Below, in pieces: positions 22,730-33,915 of a stretch of DNA of 64,000 nt; positions within the stretch are counted from its first letter, which is position 1, and every line of letters starts with the position of its first letter. The translations under genes were made by a program, and so were the position numbers. Source of the DNA: Delphinus delphis (lineage: Eukaryota > Chordata > Mammalia > Artiodactyla > Delphinidae); NCBI RefSeq assembly GCF_949987515.2, contig NC_082692.2, forward strand, positions 43,988,418 through 44,052,417, in the 5' to 3' direction. The notes below the pieces were generated by a model. The model saw only the letters and a list, made by a program, of their open reading frames with translations, was not told where the DNA came from and did no database searches.

Positions 22730-23410
22730 GTACTCAACCTCACTAACAAATAATAATATAGAATAAAAATAAGCTTTTTCACCTATCAAGTTGTCAAGAT
22801 TTTATGAAAAAAAAATTCATGTTGACGAGGGCACAGGGAACAGATATATTTATATATATCTGTGGATATGCATATGCATATATATATATATGGCTAGTGG
22901 AAATGTAATTTGTTTGAGATCTCCTAGACCTGTACTGTCAATACTGCAGCCCTTAGTCACAGATGTGGCTATTTAACTTCAAACCAAAATTAATCAAAAT
23001 AAAATAAAATTAACAATTCAGTTCCTTGGTAACACCAGTCACAATTCAAGTGTGCACTAACTAACGCTGGACAGGGTACGGATACAGAACATTCCCACTG
23101 TCACAAAAATTTCTACTGGACAGTGCTGCTCTACGACAATTTGCCAATAAATATCAAAAGCCTTAAAAATATATTTAATTATATTTTATACCCTTTATAA
23201 TAATAAAGGGTATTATTATATTTAATACCCTTTCCCAGTAAGTCCACTTCTAAAATTTATCTTAAAACTATCATCATGGTTGTGCACAAAATGTATCTAT
23301 GAGAATATAAATCAGTGTTATTATTTCAAAATAAAAGTTTAGGAAAAAACATAAATGTTCAATGATTTTAAAAAATGGATAAATAAATTTTAGTAAAGCA
23401 ATCCAAAGGC
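22730..23410 (+). mobile_element. Ancient L1 (L1M-type) fragments, split by a DNA transposon
   Basis: 'ggtactcaacctcactaacaaata' and 'cacctatcaagttgtcaag' before, and 'agtaagtccacttctaaaatttat' and 'aaacataaatgttcaatgatt' after, are diverged ORF2-end and 3' blocks of old L1. The centre is a later insert. A 10-bp-arm palindrome TACCCTTTAT/ATAAAGGGTA lies at 23189-23212. Confidence 0.5.
22925..23135 (+). mobile_element. MER58/MER3-like hAT-Charlie relic
   Basis: 'cacagatgtggctatttaacttcaaacc', 'caattcagttcc', 'gtcacaattcaagtg' and 'ttctactggacagtgctgctct' follow the layout of the hAT-Charlie nonautonomous group with 'ctattggacagcgctg' ends. The subfamily is uncertain. Confidence 0.6.
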
Positions 23411-24535
23411 TTGTTCAGATTCGATTCTTTGCAAAGCTACCCAGTGATGGCATATTATTTAGAGCTCTCTTACCCTTTAATGCCAACAAGAAAAGGGCAG
23501 GGGAGGGACCCTGTAATTTCCCTTGTATTTCACAAGCATTTCTTCTCCAAAGTATCCGCTTGAAACCCTTCCCACTCCCCATCACCATCAGGGAGAACCC
23601 AAAAGGCACCTAAATAGGGCCTTGCATTTTGTACCGCCAATAACACATTCCTTTTCAGTGCCCAAACCTCTAGTCTCATTCTGGACTTCACTTTGGGTAT
23701 TAAAAATTGGAAAAGCTGACCAAGAAGACAGAAGTTTGCTAAATCTGAATATAAATGCTCAGAATTTATGCTGAAATTATTAAACTTGCCCGATCCCCAA
23801 CATAAAATCCCCAGGCACTTTGCATATAACTACTCCGCCAAGACCAATTTTATCAATAATTGTTAACCAACATTATCATCCACAAAATATTTATGAATTC
23901 CCCTGTTGGCCCCTCTGGGGCATGATCTCGACCTCAGTCATCTTTGTCTACCCACAGTAGATGCCATGATGCTTCTATGCACTCAACAAACAAATGCCCA
24001 TGATGTGAATTAATTATGTTTCCCAAAGGACAATCCTACTCAGGAGAACAAGGTATAATTCCTTATATACTTAGACACAGTGGTATATATTACTGTATCT
24101 CTTAAAGTAATAATGATGTCGTAAATGTCTTTCAGACTTGCTATTCCTAAAGAGGTCAGAATGAACCTAAATAATTAGTATGTAAGGCAAGAACAAAGAA
24201 AGAGAAGCAATCTACTAGTCCCAGGTTCCCTCCCTCACTCATCCCAGCATCCATCAGATCCTTGGATGAGCCCAGTGCTGTGTAGTGCTGGGCCCCCTAG
24301 ACTGGACAGATAGAGCACTAGCCCTTGTTCTCTAGAGCTGTCACCTAGAGAGGGCACCTGACAGGAAGGCAGTGTGACAAGCACGCCAGCTGAGCAAAGG
24401 ATGTGGCACTCACCATGCAAGCAGTACAAAGGAGAGAAAGGCCACCCCTGTCCAGCACAGGCAAGTGGGGCTGGAAGGAGGGCAAGGAGATTAATTAGCA
24501 AGACAGAAGCCAGCCCTGGTGCAGACTTCTCCATC
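23411..24535. other. Unassigned sequence
   Basis: No gene signal and no repeat family recognised. Confidence 0.45.
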
Positions 24536-24548
24536 AAAAAGAAACCCT

Positions 24549-25513
24549 CCACACCCTCTCCAGCATTTATTATTTGTAGACTTTTTGATGATGCCGTTCT
24601 GACTGGTGTGAGATGATACCTCACTGTAGTTTTGATTTGCATTTCCCTAATAATTAGGGAATTTAAACTGGTGTAGCCACTATGCAGAACAGTATGGAGG
24701 TTCCTTAAAAAACTAAATATAGAGCTACCATATGATCGAGCAATCCCACTCCCGGACATATATCCAGAGAATACCATAACTGAAAAAGATACATGCACCC
24801 CTATGTTCATAGCACCACTGTTTACAGTAGCCAACAATGGAAGCAACCTAAATGTCTACTGACAGATGAATGGATAAAGAAGATGTGATACACATATACA
24901 ATGAATATTACTCAGCCATAAAAAAGAATGAAATAATGCCATTTGCAGTCAAACGGATGGACCTAGAGATTATCATATTAAGTACAGTAAGTCAGACAGA
25001 GAAGGACAAGTATCATATACAGCTTATATGTGGAATCTAAAAACATGATACAAATGAACTTATTTACATAACAGACATAAACTCACAGACATAGAAAACA
25101 AACTTATGGTTACCAAAGGGGAAAGGTTGGGGGGGTCGAGATAAACTAGGAATTTGGGAGTAACATATACACACTACTATATATAAAATAGATAAACAAC
25201 AAGGACCTACTGTATCTCTACTCAATATTCTGTAATAACCTATGTGGGAAAGGATCTGAAAAAGAACAGATATAATATTGGGTTGGCCAAAAAGTTCGTT
25301 CAGGTTTTCCGTAGGATGTTATGGAAAAGCCCGAACAAACTTTTGGCCAACCCAATACATTTACAATGTAGTGTTGGTTTAAGGTGTACAGCGCAGTCAT
25401 TCAGTTTCTTTCAGGTGTGCAGCACAGTGATTCAGTTTTACATATAAAAAACTGTGTTGTGATTACCCAACACTGTAAATCAACTATAATTTGATAAAAA
25501 TAAATTAATTAAA
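24549..25513 (+). mobile_element. L1 with inverted 5' end (twin-priming type)
   Basis: 24549 to about 24655 is L1 ORF2-end sequence on the minus strand ('cacaccctctccagca', 'tgactggtgtgagatgatacc'). From about 24662 onward the L1 is on the plus strand ('tgtagccactatgcagaac' to the 3'UTR). The whole is flanked by a perfect 13-bp duplication AAAAAGAAACCCT at 24536-24548 and 25514-25526, so both orientations entered in one event. Near the 3' end, about 25366-25440 is again minus-strand L1 3' sequence ('tgtgcagcacagtgattcag'), a second small rearrangement. A mariner-type MITE sits inside. Confidence 0.88.
25278..25355. mobile_element. Mariner-type palindromic MITE (78 bp)
   Basis: The termini TTGGGTTGGCCAAAA and TTTTGGCCAACCCAA are exact inverted repeats flanked by the TA dinucleotide (25276-25277 and 25356-25357), as expected of Tc1/mariner. 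Almost the whole element folds into one stem of about 33 bp with a 12-nt loop. It lies within L1 3' sequence and is therefore younger than that L1. Confidence 0.88.
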
Positions 25514-25526
25514 AAAAAGAAACCCT

Positions 25527-26118
25527 GATCTCATAATTTCAGATTGAAAGAGGCTTAGTTAGAACTCAAGTGTCGTGATTCCCCCCAGAATTGCTTCCAC
25601 TACCCCAAGATCCTACCACCTTTCCTTTCAAAAGGAAGTACTGAGCACATCCCAATCACAGACAGTGCTGGGGAGCCAGGCCCTCCTGACGGCTGTGGAC
25701 TTTGGACAGAGAAGCGAGTGCAAACAAGGGAACCTCCTCAACAAAGTCTAGGGCTCCTATCACATTTTGGCAGTGCTTTTCTAACCTCCAGCAAAGAAAA
25801 CAGAGTGAGGGAAAAAAAAAAGAGTACTTCCTAGGCAATATTCACATTAATACCATCCAATTAATAACCTAGGACCCTAATGTTAAATCGTCAAGTAAAA
25901 AACAAAATGTACTATTAAAAATTCTTGTTCAAGAATAGATAGCTTCCATATCAAGTTATGAAATATGAGATGAAAAGCATTCCTATAACTATCTACCAAA
26001 ATTTTATTAATTTATTGAATCAGCACATAATAATATGAACTCTTAACAAATTTACTCTGTCCCATTAAATTTAACATATGATGTGTATTATACAAACTCC
26101 TCTTGGTACATAATGGTT
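25527..26118. other. Unassigned sequence
   Basis: No recognisable gene or repeat. Confidence 0.45.
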
Positions 26119-26130
26119 AATAAAATATAT

Positions 26131-26241
26131 TTATTTTAAAAAAAGAATGTATATATATGTATAACTGAATCACTCTGCTGTACAGCAGAAATTAACACAG
26201 TGTAAATCAACTATACTTCAATTAAAAAATAAATTTACAAA
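26131..26241 (+). mobile_element. Very short L1 3' end
   Basis: 'tatgtataactgaatcactctgctg' through 'caactatacttcaatt' and an A-rich tail. It is flanked by AATAAAATATAT at 26119-26130 and 26242-26253. Confidence 0.85.
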
Positions 26242-26359
26242 AATAAAATATATCTTTTTGGGTTGTGAAAAGCCATATGCATTGATATGTTAATTGTATA
26301 ATTTATGATGGAAAAATTAGAAGCAATCTAATTAATATTTGATGATTATTAAATTCTGA

Positions 26360-26402
26360 TTTGTCCTTTAAAAATATATATATATGTACATATATATATA
26401 TA
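26360..26402. repeat. (TA)n/(TATG)n low-complexity run
   Basis: Alternating TA with interrupted 'tgtaca' units. Confidence 0.7.
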
Positions 26403-28304
26403 TTTACTTCTTTCTAAATTAATAAAAAACGGTCCTATATTTTAAGGAACATGAAGAACAGAACACACGTTCTTAAAAACTAATCTCTTAATGGTTAATT
26501 TTTTAGCCACGTGGTAGATCAAGAAAGCTGATTCAATCGAAGGATCAAATAATGAGAAACTCACTTAAATTATACAACCATAAAATGGCTTTTTTGATCA
26601 CTGAGGTTTTGTTGTGGTTGTTGCTAGCAGCTTTTCAAAAGCACTGCTGAAAATGTAAGGTGGGAGCTAAACGTTTAGCAGGTTAATACTGAGGTCATAC
26701 CTCGGGATTATGATCCACAGCTAAAGTACTGGCTAAGGTACAAAGACTAAAGTGAACTAAATAACACGTGATTCATAGATTCTGATACTGTTTTCTAACA
26801 GTAACAACCTAATCTTTTCTTTTAAACTTCAATAAACCTAGATGATTCCCCTTCAAGTACGCCAAGGGAGGTTCTTTAACACGTGAAGTTTCCCACGATG
26901 CTACAAGAATGAGGAAAGAGTTAATGTGGACATTAGGCGCTCAACTTTCTTCAGGAAAGCAACTTACAATCCAGGACTTTAAGCCTGGGGAGACTGTGAT
27001 TTACCGCTTTCCATACACATTATTTCAAAAGGGAGTATTCCTGATGACACCATCTAATTTTCCAAGTCTCGTAATGGTTCTTTATTTCACTTCAATGAGG
27101 GTTGCCTAACACTGAGATTTATATTTAGGGCGACGCTGCTATGACAACAAAAAGGAAAGATCACTCCTGAGTTTTTAACTAATCCTACTGGTTTTACAGA
27201 CTATCCATCTATTTTTCTGAATGAAGCTTTATAACATCCCTCTCTTGGAAAATTATTTCATTTAGAGAGTACGTTTTAAGTGAAAATATACATGTACGAT
27301 CAACTTGTAAAGTACAACATGGCTGAACATTCTATAAGGACACAGAATGCAAACAATAACAGAATTTGAAAAAAAACAAATAAAAAAGTACAAAAAGAGC
27401 ACCAATTATTACAACTTACACTGACTGGTCTTTAATAAACTCCAATAAAAGCTAAACCCACTTCATATCACACACAAAATAACTATTATTATTTCAACGC
27501 ATATCCTATGCCCAACAACAGGGGGAAGTTCTGTCCAGGGAGCCTCAGGAGTTGTCACGGGAGCCTGTCCAGATTTCCAGAAGGTGCCCCACAGTCTGCT
27601 AAAGCCCCGCTGTGCGAACCCACTCAGGTCCTGCAACTTCCCTCTCCAATCCAGCGGCACGAAAGTGAGATAACGGGTAGGCTACTGACCCATGCAGCAC
27701 ATCAGCCCCACCAGCCTCGCGTTCCAGTCGCCATCATCTTTCAGGACCTGCCCCATCCTTGCACGGGAAATCGGTCCAGCAGCTCCCTAAACTTTCCATA
27801 CCAAAGCTCATGTGTCAGAGTCCTGGTAAGTTTCTGGGTAGAAAGGAAAACACTGACTAGACACTCCCACTCACAAGCTGACAACCAGTCCACTCCCCCT
27901 TTTAAACAAACATGAGCAAAGCCAGCCAGCCTCCGCCACTATTTTGCAGGGGACGCAGACAACACTTACTAAAAAGAAACTAAATCATCTCTTTCTCCTT
28001 TGACGCTTAAAGCTGTTCAAATGAGATCCCTTAAAAAGAGTTTTGATTGCCTAACTTTTTTGCAACGAGGCAAACCAATCGGATGTTAGATTTCACTGCT
28101 GCACCAGCTCATCACATTCCCTCCTCTAACACCCCAGGCAGGATACCCCTGGGATAAAAAAAACAAAACAACAACCAGCTCAACTAGTTTCACTCATGCC
28201 TGATATGTGTGAGATGAAGGTGGTTTAGGAAGCCCAACTTTATAGGCTAGACACACCTCCTTCAGGGGAAACACCACTATCAGGTATTTCTTTCTGCACC
28301 TTCA
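26403..28304. other. Unassigned sequence
   Basis: About 1.9 kb. A GC-richer part at 27.5-27.9 kb has an open frame of 135 aa with no recognisable domain or splice context. No repeat family recognised. Confidence 0.45.
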
Positions 28305-28465
28305 CACATTTCCACATGAATCTCACAACGATTCTTTGACCTGGATGGTACATCTTCATTTTAAAGATGTAACAAACAAGGTTTGGGGAGATGAAGAAAC
28401 TAGCCTGAGATTTCACAGCCTAAGTGGGATCTGAAATCTGATTCTAAAACCCACTTCTCTTCTAT
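28305..28465 (-). mobile_element. MIR SINE (minus)
   Basis: 'cacatgaatctcacaacgattc', 'cattttaaagatgtaac', 'gatttcacagcctaagtgggatctgaaatctgattc' follow reverse MIR. Diverged. Confidence 0.55.
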
Positions 28466-28962
28466 GTCATCAAATAACAGAGCCCCCAATCTAATAATGC
28501 AGGAAAAACAAGGAGTCTCCAGCTTATAAGGACTTCACTTTCGAGCATGAAGAAAAATGTCAGGAAATGAGAATCCTTGCTCTAAAGAAGCACCAGACCA
28601 AGTGTCCCCAGCACAACTGTTTGCCTGAGACTTTACACAAACAGACCTGCCCGAACAGAAACTGTACAAACAGTAACTCCACAAACAACAAACAGGAAAT
28701 GATCACTACTTATTTTTGGCAACAGGGAATCAGCCAATTTGATCATGCCGAGGGAAGAGACAATGCCATATTAACAGTAGCTTTGAATGTGCTTTGAAAC
28801 ATTCAAGTATGATTTCTAACTCTACTCTAAATAGACTGTATATCAACTTCTGCAAAAGTTTAAAGTATCCTTCACTTTCTCTCCCTTTCCAATTGTCTGT
28901 TTCAGAGCCTTGACCTCCACTACCAAAAAGCCTAAGCCTACCTATCTCCCTGAAAGAGGGTA
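28466..28962. other. Unassigned sequence
   Basis: No recognisable feature. Confidence 0.45.
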
Positions 28963-29325
28963 ATAATAATAGCAAACACTCACGGAGCACTTGCTATGTG
29001 CCAGGTACTGTTTTCACCTACACGCATGTAACACAGACGGCATGGCATCCTCACACAACCATAATAGGATCATGCCACTCACAGAAGGACCCGAGGCACT
29101 TGAAGCTTAAAACATTTGCCTGAGGGCTTCCCTGGTGGCGCAGTGGTTGAGAGTCCGCCTGCCGATGCATGGGACACGGGTTCGTGCCCAGGTCCGGGAG
29201 GATCCCACATGCCGCAGAGCGGCTGGGCCCATGAGCCATGGCTGCTGAGCCTGCGCGTCCGGAGCCTGTGCTCCGCAACGAAAAACATTTGCCTGGGATC
29301 ACAGAGCTACTAAGTGCAGGGGGTG
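28963..29325 (-). mobile_element. MIR SINE (minus), split by a SINE
   Basis: 'aacactcacggagcacttgctatgtgccaggtactg', then 'catcctcacacaaccataatagg', the inserted CHR SINE, then 'ggatcacagagctactaagtgcag'. Reverse MIR order is kept across the insert. Confidence 0.7.
29124..29281 (+). mobile_element. CHR-2-type SINE lacking its 3' end and A tail
   Basis: It starts normally (GGGCTTCCCTGGTGGCGCAG) but stops at 'gtgctccgcaacg', missing the last 40 or so bases and the A tail of its relatives. It is nevertheless flanked by a perfect 14-bp duplication AAAACATTTGCCTG at 29109-29122 (one or two bases before the SINE) and 29282-29295. Confidence 0.88.
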
Positions 29326-29639
29326 GGGAGAAGATGCAGTTTTCAAAAGCATGTTCAATATTATAATTTCATACTCGGAAAACAAAGTACTAGCTTTTAA
29401 AAAATAAGTTAACAGAAAGGAAAACCTGAGGCTTGGCCGAATCTTCAGTAGTGGGGATACACAAAAGATGTAATTCACACTCTGCACATCAGTGATTGTA
29501 GAGAGTGGAGGAAGGTACTCAGGATGGTTCCCAAGGAGGTCAGAATTTAGGATAAGGACGAGACTTCTGCATTTATTAATAAAGGTCAGGTGTGAATTTT
29601 AGAAGAAGACTGGGAAACACTTGGCAAAAGGCTCTATCT
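29326..29639. other. Unassigned sequence
   Basis: No recognisable feature. Confidence 0.45.
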
Positions 29640-29790
29640 AAGTAAAGAGAGAGAGAAAAAGAAGAAAGGAAGGAAAGAACAGAAGGATGGAAGGAGGAAG
29701 CGGGGAAGGGAAAGGAGGGAGGGAAAAGAAAAGATGAAGTGGTGGAGTTTTGTGGGAAAAAAAGATGGAAGGAAAAGGAAAAAGGGGATC
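29640..29790. repeat. Purine-rich (GA/GGAA)n tract
   Basis: Nearly pure purines on the plus strand ('agagagagagaaaaagaag', 'ggaaggaaag', 'gggagggaaaag'). Confidence 0.8.
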
Positions 29791-31274
29791 TAGGCAATTT
29801 CCCCGCTATTGCTGGGAAATAGCTCTGTAATACAATACAGTGAAAACAACAGGGGAAAAGCTGTAAGATTTCTTTCATTACAGAAGAAGGAAAACTGGCT
29901 GGAAGAAATAGTTGGGATCAGTGAGAAGACTAGCTCCTGAAAACTGAAAGACAATGTCCAGCTGTGACCAGGGAGCTGGGTGAGAGGGGGTCAGACCTGC
30001 TGCCATCATCACCCCTCAGGCCCCCCGTGAGCCTCACCCCTCATCACCTGGGGCCCCTTGGCCTCATCCCAGTAACAACAGCCCTGCCCACTTGACAGGA
30101 CCTTCACCCACAGTGGTCTCGGCCAACATCAATGGGACAGGAGGTTGGAGGTGCAATGGATAAGAGATGGGAGTCCCTGCTCCTGTTTTGGTTGAAAACG
30201 CTTCCCAAATATTCCCACAGAAGCATCATGTTCCCATGAGCACAGAGGTACAGCTGATGTCCATTTCCGGTTCACCCATTGGTCTGTGTGCCCTGCTTCT
30301 GTGGGACCACGGACGTAGAGGAAGAAACTGAACATCTCTGAAGCATAGCCACGCCCACCCCTACCCCATTTTGTTAAAAGCAAGACTCTTTTCAGGACAA
30401 TTCCACTAAAATTATGCCATTGATCTATCCATCATTTTATAAAAGGTTGCAAAACATCATGAATGAAAGTATACCAGTGTTATTTCCCAGTAATTCTTTA
30501 GCTTAGTCACGACTCCAAAGTCCCATATATCAATACTTCAAGCCTATAGCTGCTCTCCCAATAAGAAAGCCTGTTCCAGATCTGCTGTCTTTACTTCTGG
30601 CCACAGCAAACCTCGGGCTTTTGCATGATGCAAAGACACACTTTAACACTTTGATGGAGAGAGGTTCTCTTCTCTCATTCTCAAGGTTCAATTCTTCTTA
30701 GCTTAAACAGAATTTTTTCTCTTCTACAAGAAATGACAGCACCAAAAACTCTAGGGCTGTCCTTTTCTCATTACTGGTTTTATCAATTTAAATTCCCCAT
30801 GCTGATGATTTTCTTAGCATTTGTTTTTTATAACTATTATTTGTTAAGATCTGAATCTAAATGAAATTGACATTATTTTCTATCATCATCCCTCCTTGAT
30901 CACAGCATGATCAACCTACTGCTTCTGTGCTAGATCTAAGCATCATTAAAAAACACATTTAAAAAGGAGTTATTTGCATAACTAAATGATAATCTTCATA
31001 GAAAAGCTCTTTACATTTTCAGAAATCCTTAAACCTTCTGCCAAGGAAATGAAGGCAGCTTAAAAAGGAGATGGAACTGACAATACATCTCAGAAACACA
31101 GTACAATAAAATCTTCAGATTTATGCTCCCTGGCAGTACATGCGGAAATTATACAATATTAGAAATGAGAATAAGAAAAAATTTTAAATAAAAAATTTTT
31201 AATTCTAAATAAATCATTTATAAGAAAGTATAGAAAATTATGTTTTATAAATAGTTGGGTAGGAAGAGTGTTTC
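29791..31274. other. Unassigned sequence
   Basis: About 1.5 kb without recognised gene or repeat. Confidence 0.45.
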
Positions 31275-31287
31275 AAAACAAGTTACA

Positions 31288-31492
31288 GGGCTTCCCTGGT
31301 GGCGCAGTGGTTGAGAGTCCGCCTGCCGATGCAGGGGACACGGGTTCGTGCCCAGGTCCGGGAAGATCCCACATGCCGCAGAGTGGCTGGGCCCGTCTGC
31401 TGAGCCTGAGTGTCCGGAGCCTGTGCTCCGCAATGGGAGAGGCCACAATAGTGAGAGGCCCGCGTACCGCAAAAACAAACAAACAAACAAAA
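31288..31492 (+). mobile_element. CHR-2-type SINE
   Basis: Near full-length. It has a small internal deletion where relatives read 'gtgagccatggccgctg', and the tail is (AAAC)n-rich. It is flanked by AAAACAAGTTACA at 31275-31287 and 31493-31505. Confidence 0.92.
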
Positions 31493-31559
31493 AAAACAAG
31501 TTACAAAACCCAAAAGAAACTAGACATATAATGGCTGACAAATTTGACAAAGCAGATGC

Positions 31560-32230
31560 TATAAATGAAGTTTAAAAAAAACATGAGCAACAAAGAAAAT
31601 ATATGCTACATATATAATACACACCAAGAATATCCAAAATAGATGAATAAGTCCTATTAATATTCAGTAAGAAAAAAAGGCAGCCCCTCCCCAACTACAC
31701 AATTCAAAGGAATGAAAAAGATTCAGGGAAAGGCTTCCCCAGCCTTCCAATCAGGAAATGCACGTGAAGCAAATGATTTCATACTGGCAAAAATTTTATA
31801 AGAATGACAATAACTAATGCAGAGACAGGCAGCCCCATGTGTACAATGGCAAAAAAAATTTTTGAGGGCAATTTGTCAGGATCCACTACAAATTAAAATG
31901 CATACAACTTTCTGTATGAACAATTCTACCTGTAGTAAAACTAAAGAAACACTTGCATATATATGATCAGCATATAAGAATGTTTACTGTAGTAAAATAT
32001 ATGAAGCCACTTAAATGTCAGTCAATGGGAAGCTAGATGAATGAATTATATATACTTCACCCACCTTCTAGAATATTAATAAGGGAAAACTTGTACACAG
32101 TGACATAAAAAGATTCCAAGATACACAGTTAAGTGGAAAAAATGCAAAATAATAAATACACATAAAAGAGGCACATCAAATTGAGAAAGCCATTTCATCG
32201 TAAGAGTGAAAGCTAAAAGAGGAGGGGGTT
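31560..32230 (+). mobile_element. Ancient L1 (L1M-type) ORF2-end and 3' region
   Basis: 'gagggcaatttgtcaggatcc', 'ccacttaaatgtcagtcaatgggaagc', 'aaaaagattccaagatacacagttaagtgg' follow the old L1 block order ('aaatgtccatcaataggg', 'ccaagatatattgttaagtg'). Heavily decayed. Confidence 0.5.
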
Positions 32231-32499
32231 GGGGTCATAAATTTCACATTTCATTCTGCATTATTTCTAGACGGAGTGTTTCAGTCTTTTACAAGGAAGA
32301 TGTATCTGTGTATTACTATTAACAATAACTGTGAGGAAAGAAGTGTTTCAAGTTATTTTATTCAATTAGGTATTCAATACTCCGGTAGACTCTACGGAAG
32401 ATACAGGGAAAAGACAGACAGCCGGAGCACCCCCAACTCAGATTCAAAGATGGAGAGAAACACCTCAGCTGTGGGTAGGCTTGTTCTTAGGCTGCTGGG
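32231..32499. other. Unassigned sequence
   Basis: No recognisable feature before the purine tract. Confidence 0.4.
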
Positions 32500-32690
32500 G
32501 GCAGAAGGGAGAAGAGGAGGGAGGGGGATGGAGAAGGGGGGAGGGAGGAGGAGGGGGGAGGGGGGAGGAAGAAGAAGAGGGGAGGGACAGGGAGAAGGGG
32601 GAGGGACAGGGAGAAGGGGGAGGGGCGGGGAGGGGAGGAGGTGGGAAAAGGGGAGGAGTCAGAGGCCGGGAGAAGAACAGCAGGGGCAGC
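32500..32690. repeat. G-rich homopurine tract
   Basis: Almost all G and A on the plus strand over 190 bp, with many runs of four to six G. It includes two tandem copies of AGGGACAGGGAGAAGGGGG at about 32583-32620. It creates a spurious Gly/Arg/Glu-rich frame. Confidence 0.9.
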
Positions 32691-33757
32691 TGGTGACACC
32701 TCTTCAGAGGATGGCTGTCCAGGCTGGGATACTAAAGGATGAGTCTTTAGAGAGTCTCTGAAAGAAGAATCAGTAACTGAGAAAATACTCAGAAATTACC
32801 CTGCTTGGAGGGCATCCTCGGTCGAAGTTTAACTGCCATGGAGCAAAATGCAGTCTGGTTTTGTGCTGATAGTCAGGAATCCAGAAATAGCACAGGGGTA
32901 GAATGTGATAAGTAAGCTAAGGCATAGATGATGGAGAACAATAGACCCCATAAATCCTTCCCACAAACACCCTTTTGTGTATCTGCTGCCCCGTCCCCAT
33001 CAATGATCAGATCACATGCTCCGCTGTCAGGACAGCGGCTGCGGACCAACAGGATCGGATCAACAGTACCAGATGCTTATGGGTTCTGCTCTGAAGAAGA
33101 ATTTACTGGTATCTGTTCTCACGATTGGCCAAGAATTGAACATAAAACTCCTAGTATCTGCTTTTTATCTTTCTCCCACCTGAGAATAAAGAACCTTCCA
33201 GTTACAGCTACACTGTTGGAAGGTAAGTGCTGTCTTCGAGCTGACTGCTGCCGTTCTGATTCACTGTGCAGGAAAGAAAGTCTCTGCAGTTCTCTGTCTG
33301 TGTTACACTAACTTACCAAGTCCATGAAAATATGGGTGACTCACACGCACAACATTTTCCCTCCTGTAACAGCCCGGCCAGACACAGAGTGAGTCAGCAG
33401 CGGGGATAAGAAGGTGGAGATCACCAAAGACAAGACTCTGAAGCCCTGGGGAAACCTTCAACCTAGGCTTGTTTCACACTGAGACTGCCTCCTGCTCAAG
33501 GTTTTTTTTTTTTCTTTTTTTCTTTCCATACTGATTTTTTATTTATTTTTTCATCTAAATGGAAAGAAAAGTCAGGATTTTAAGGTCTGTAGAAATGGAC
33601 AAACTTTTCCAGGCCTCTGAAACACTTGAAGATACAATTAAAAAGAAAAGCTTCCTTATTCTCTTGTCTGCGTAAGTTATGGCAGTAACTCAACTTAAAA
33701 CAGAGCAGGGCTGCTGGTTAAAACAGAATTAATGTTAGTCTAATTACACCCTCATTT
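32691..33757. other. Unassigned sequence
   Basis: No gene recognised. An open frame of 127 aa at 32.93-33.31 kb has no known domain. Interrupted T runs lie at about 33501-33520 and 33530-33550. Confidence 0.45.
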
Positions 33758-33915
33758 TTTGGGGGGGCTGTTTTTTTATTTTTTTTTAACATCTTTACTG
33801 GAGTATAATTTTTTTACAATGGTGTGTTAGTTTCTGCTGTATAACAAAGTGAATCAGCTACATGTACACATATATCCCCATATCCCCTCCCTCTTGTGCC
33901 TCCCTCCCTCGCTTT
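33758..33915 (-). mobile_element. L1 3' end (minus)
   Basis: T-rich start, then 'aacatctttactggagtataa', 'caatggtgtgttagtttctgctg', 'tataacaaagtgaatcagc', 'ccctccctcttgtgcctccctccc'. This is the complement of the same young L1 3'UTR seen at 48.65-49.02 kb, including its G-rich strand. Confidence 0.88.

Noticed and set aside
24235..24846. 203-aa minus-strand open frame
   Set aside because: Part of it is L1 sequence of the inverted insertion and the remainder is unassigned. The frame crosses the insertion boundary, so it is a chance fusion.
26909..27109. 66-aa frame that might be an exon
   Set aside because: No convincing splice signals or domain; hydrophobic composition is consistent with chance.
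32276..32761. 161-aa Gly/Arg/Glu-rich frame
   Set aside because: Its middle is the homopurine tract read in frame, and the opposite strand is equally open. Low-complexity artefact.
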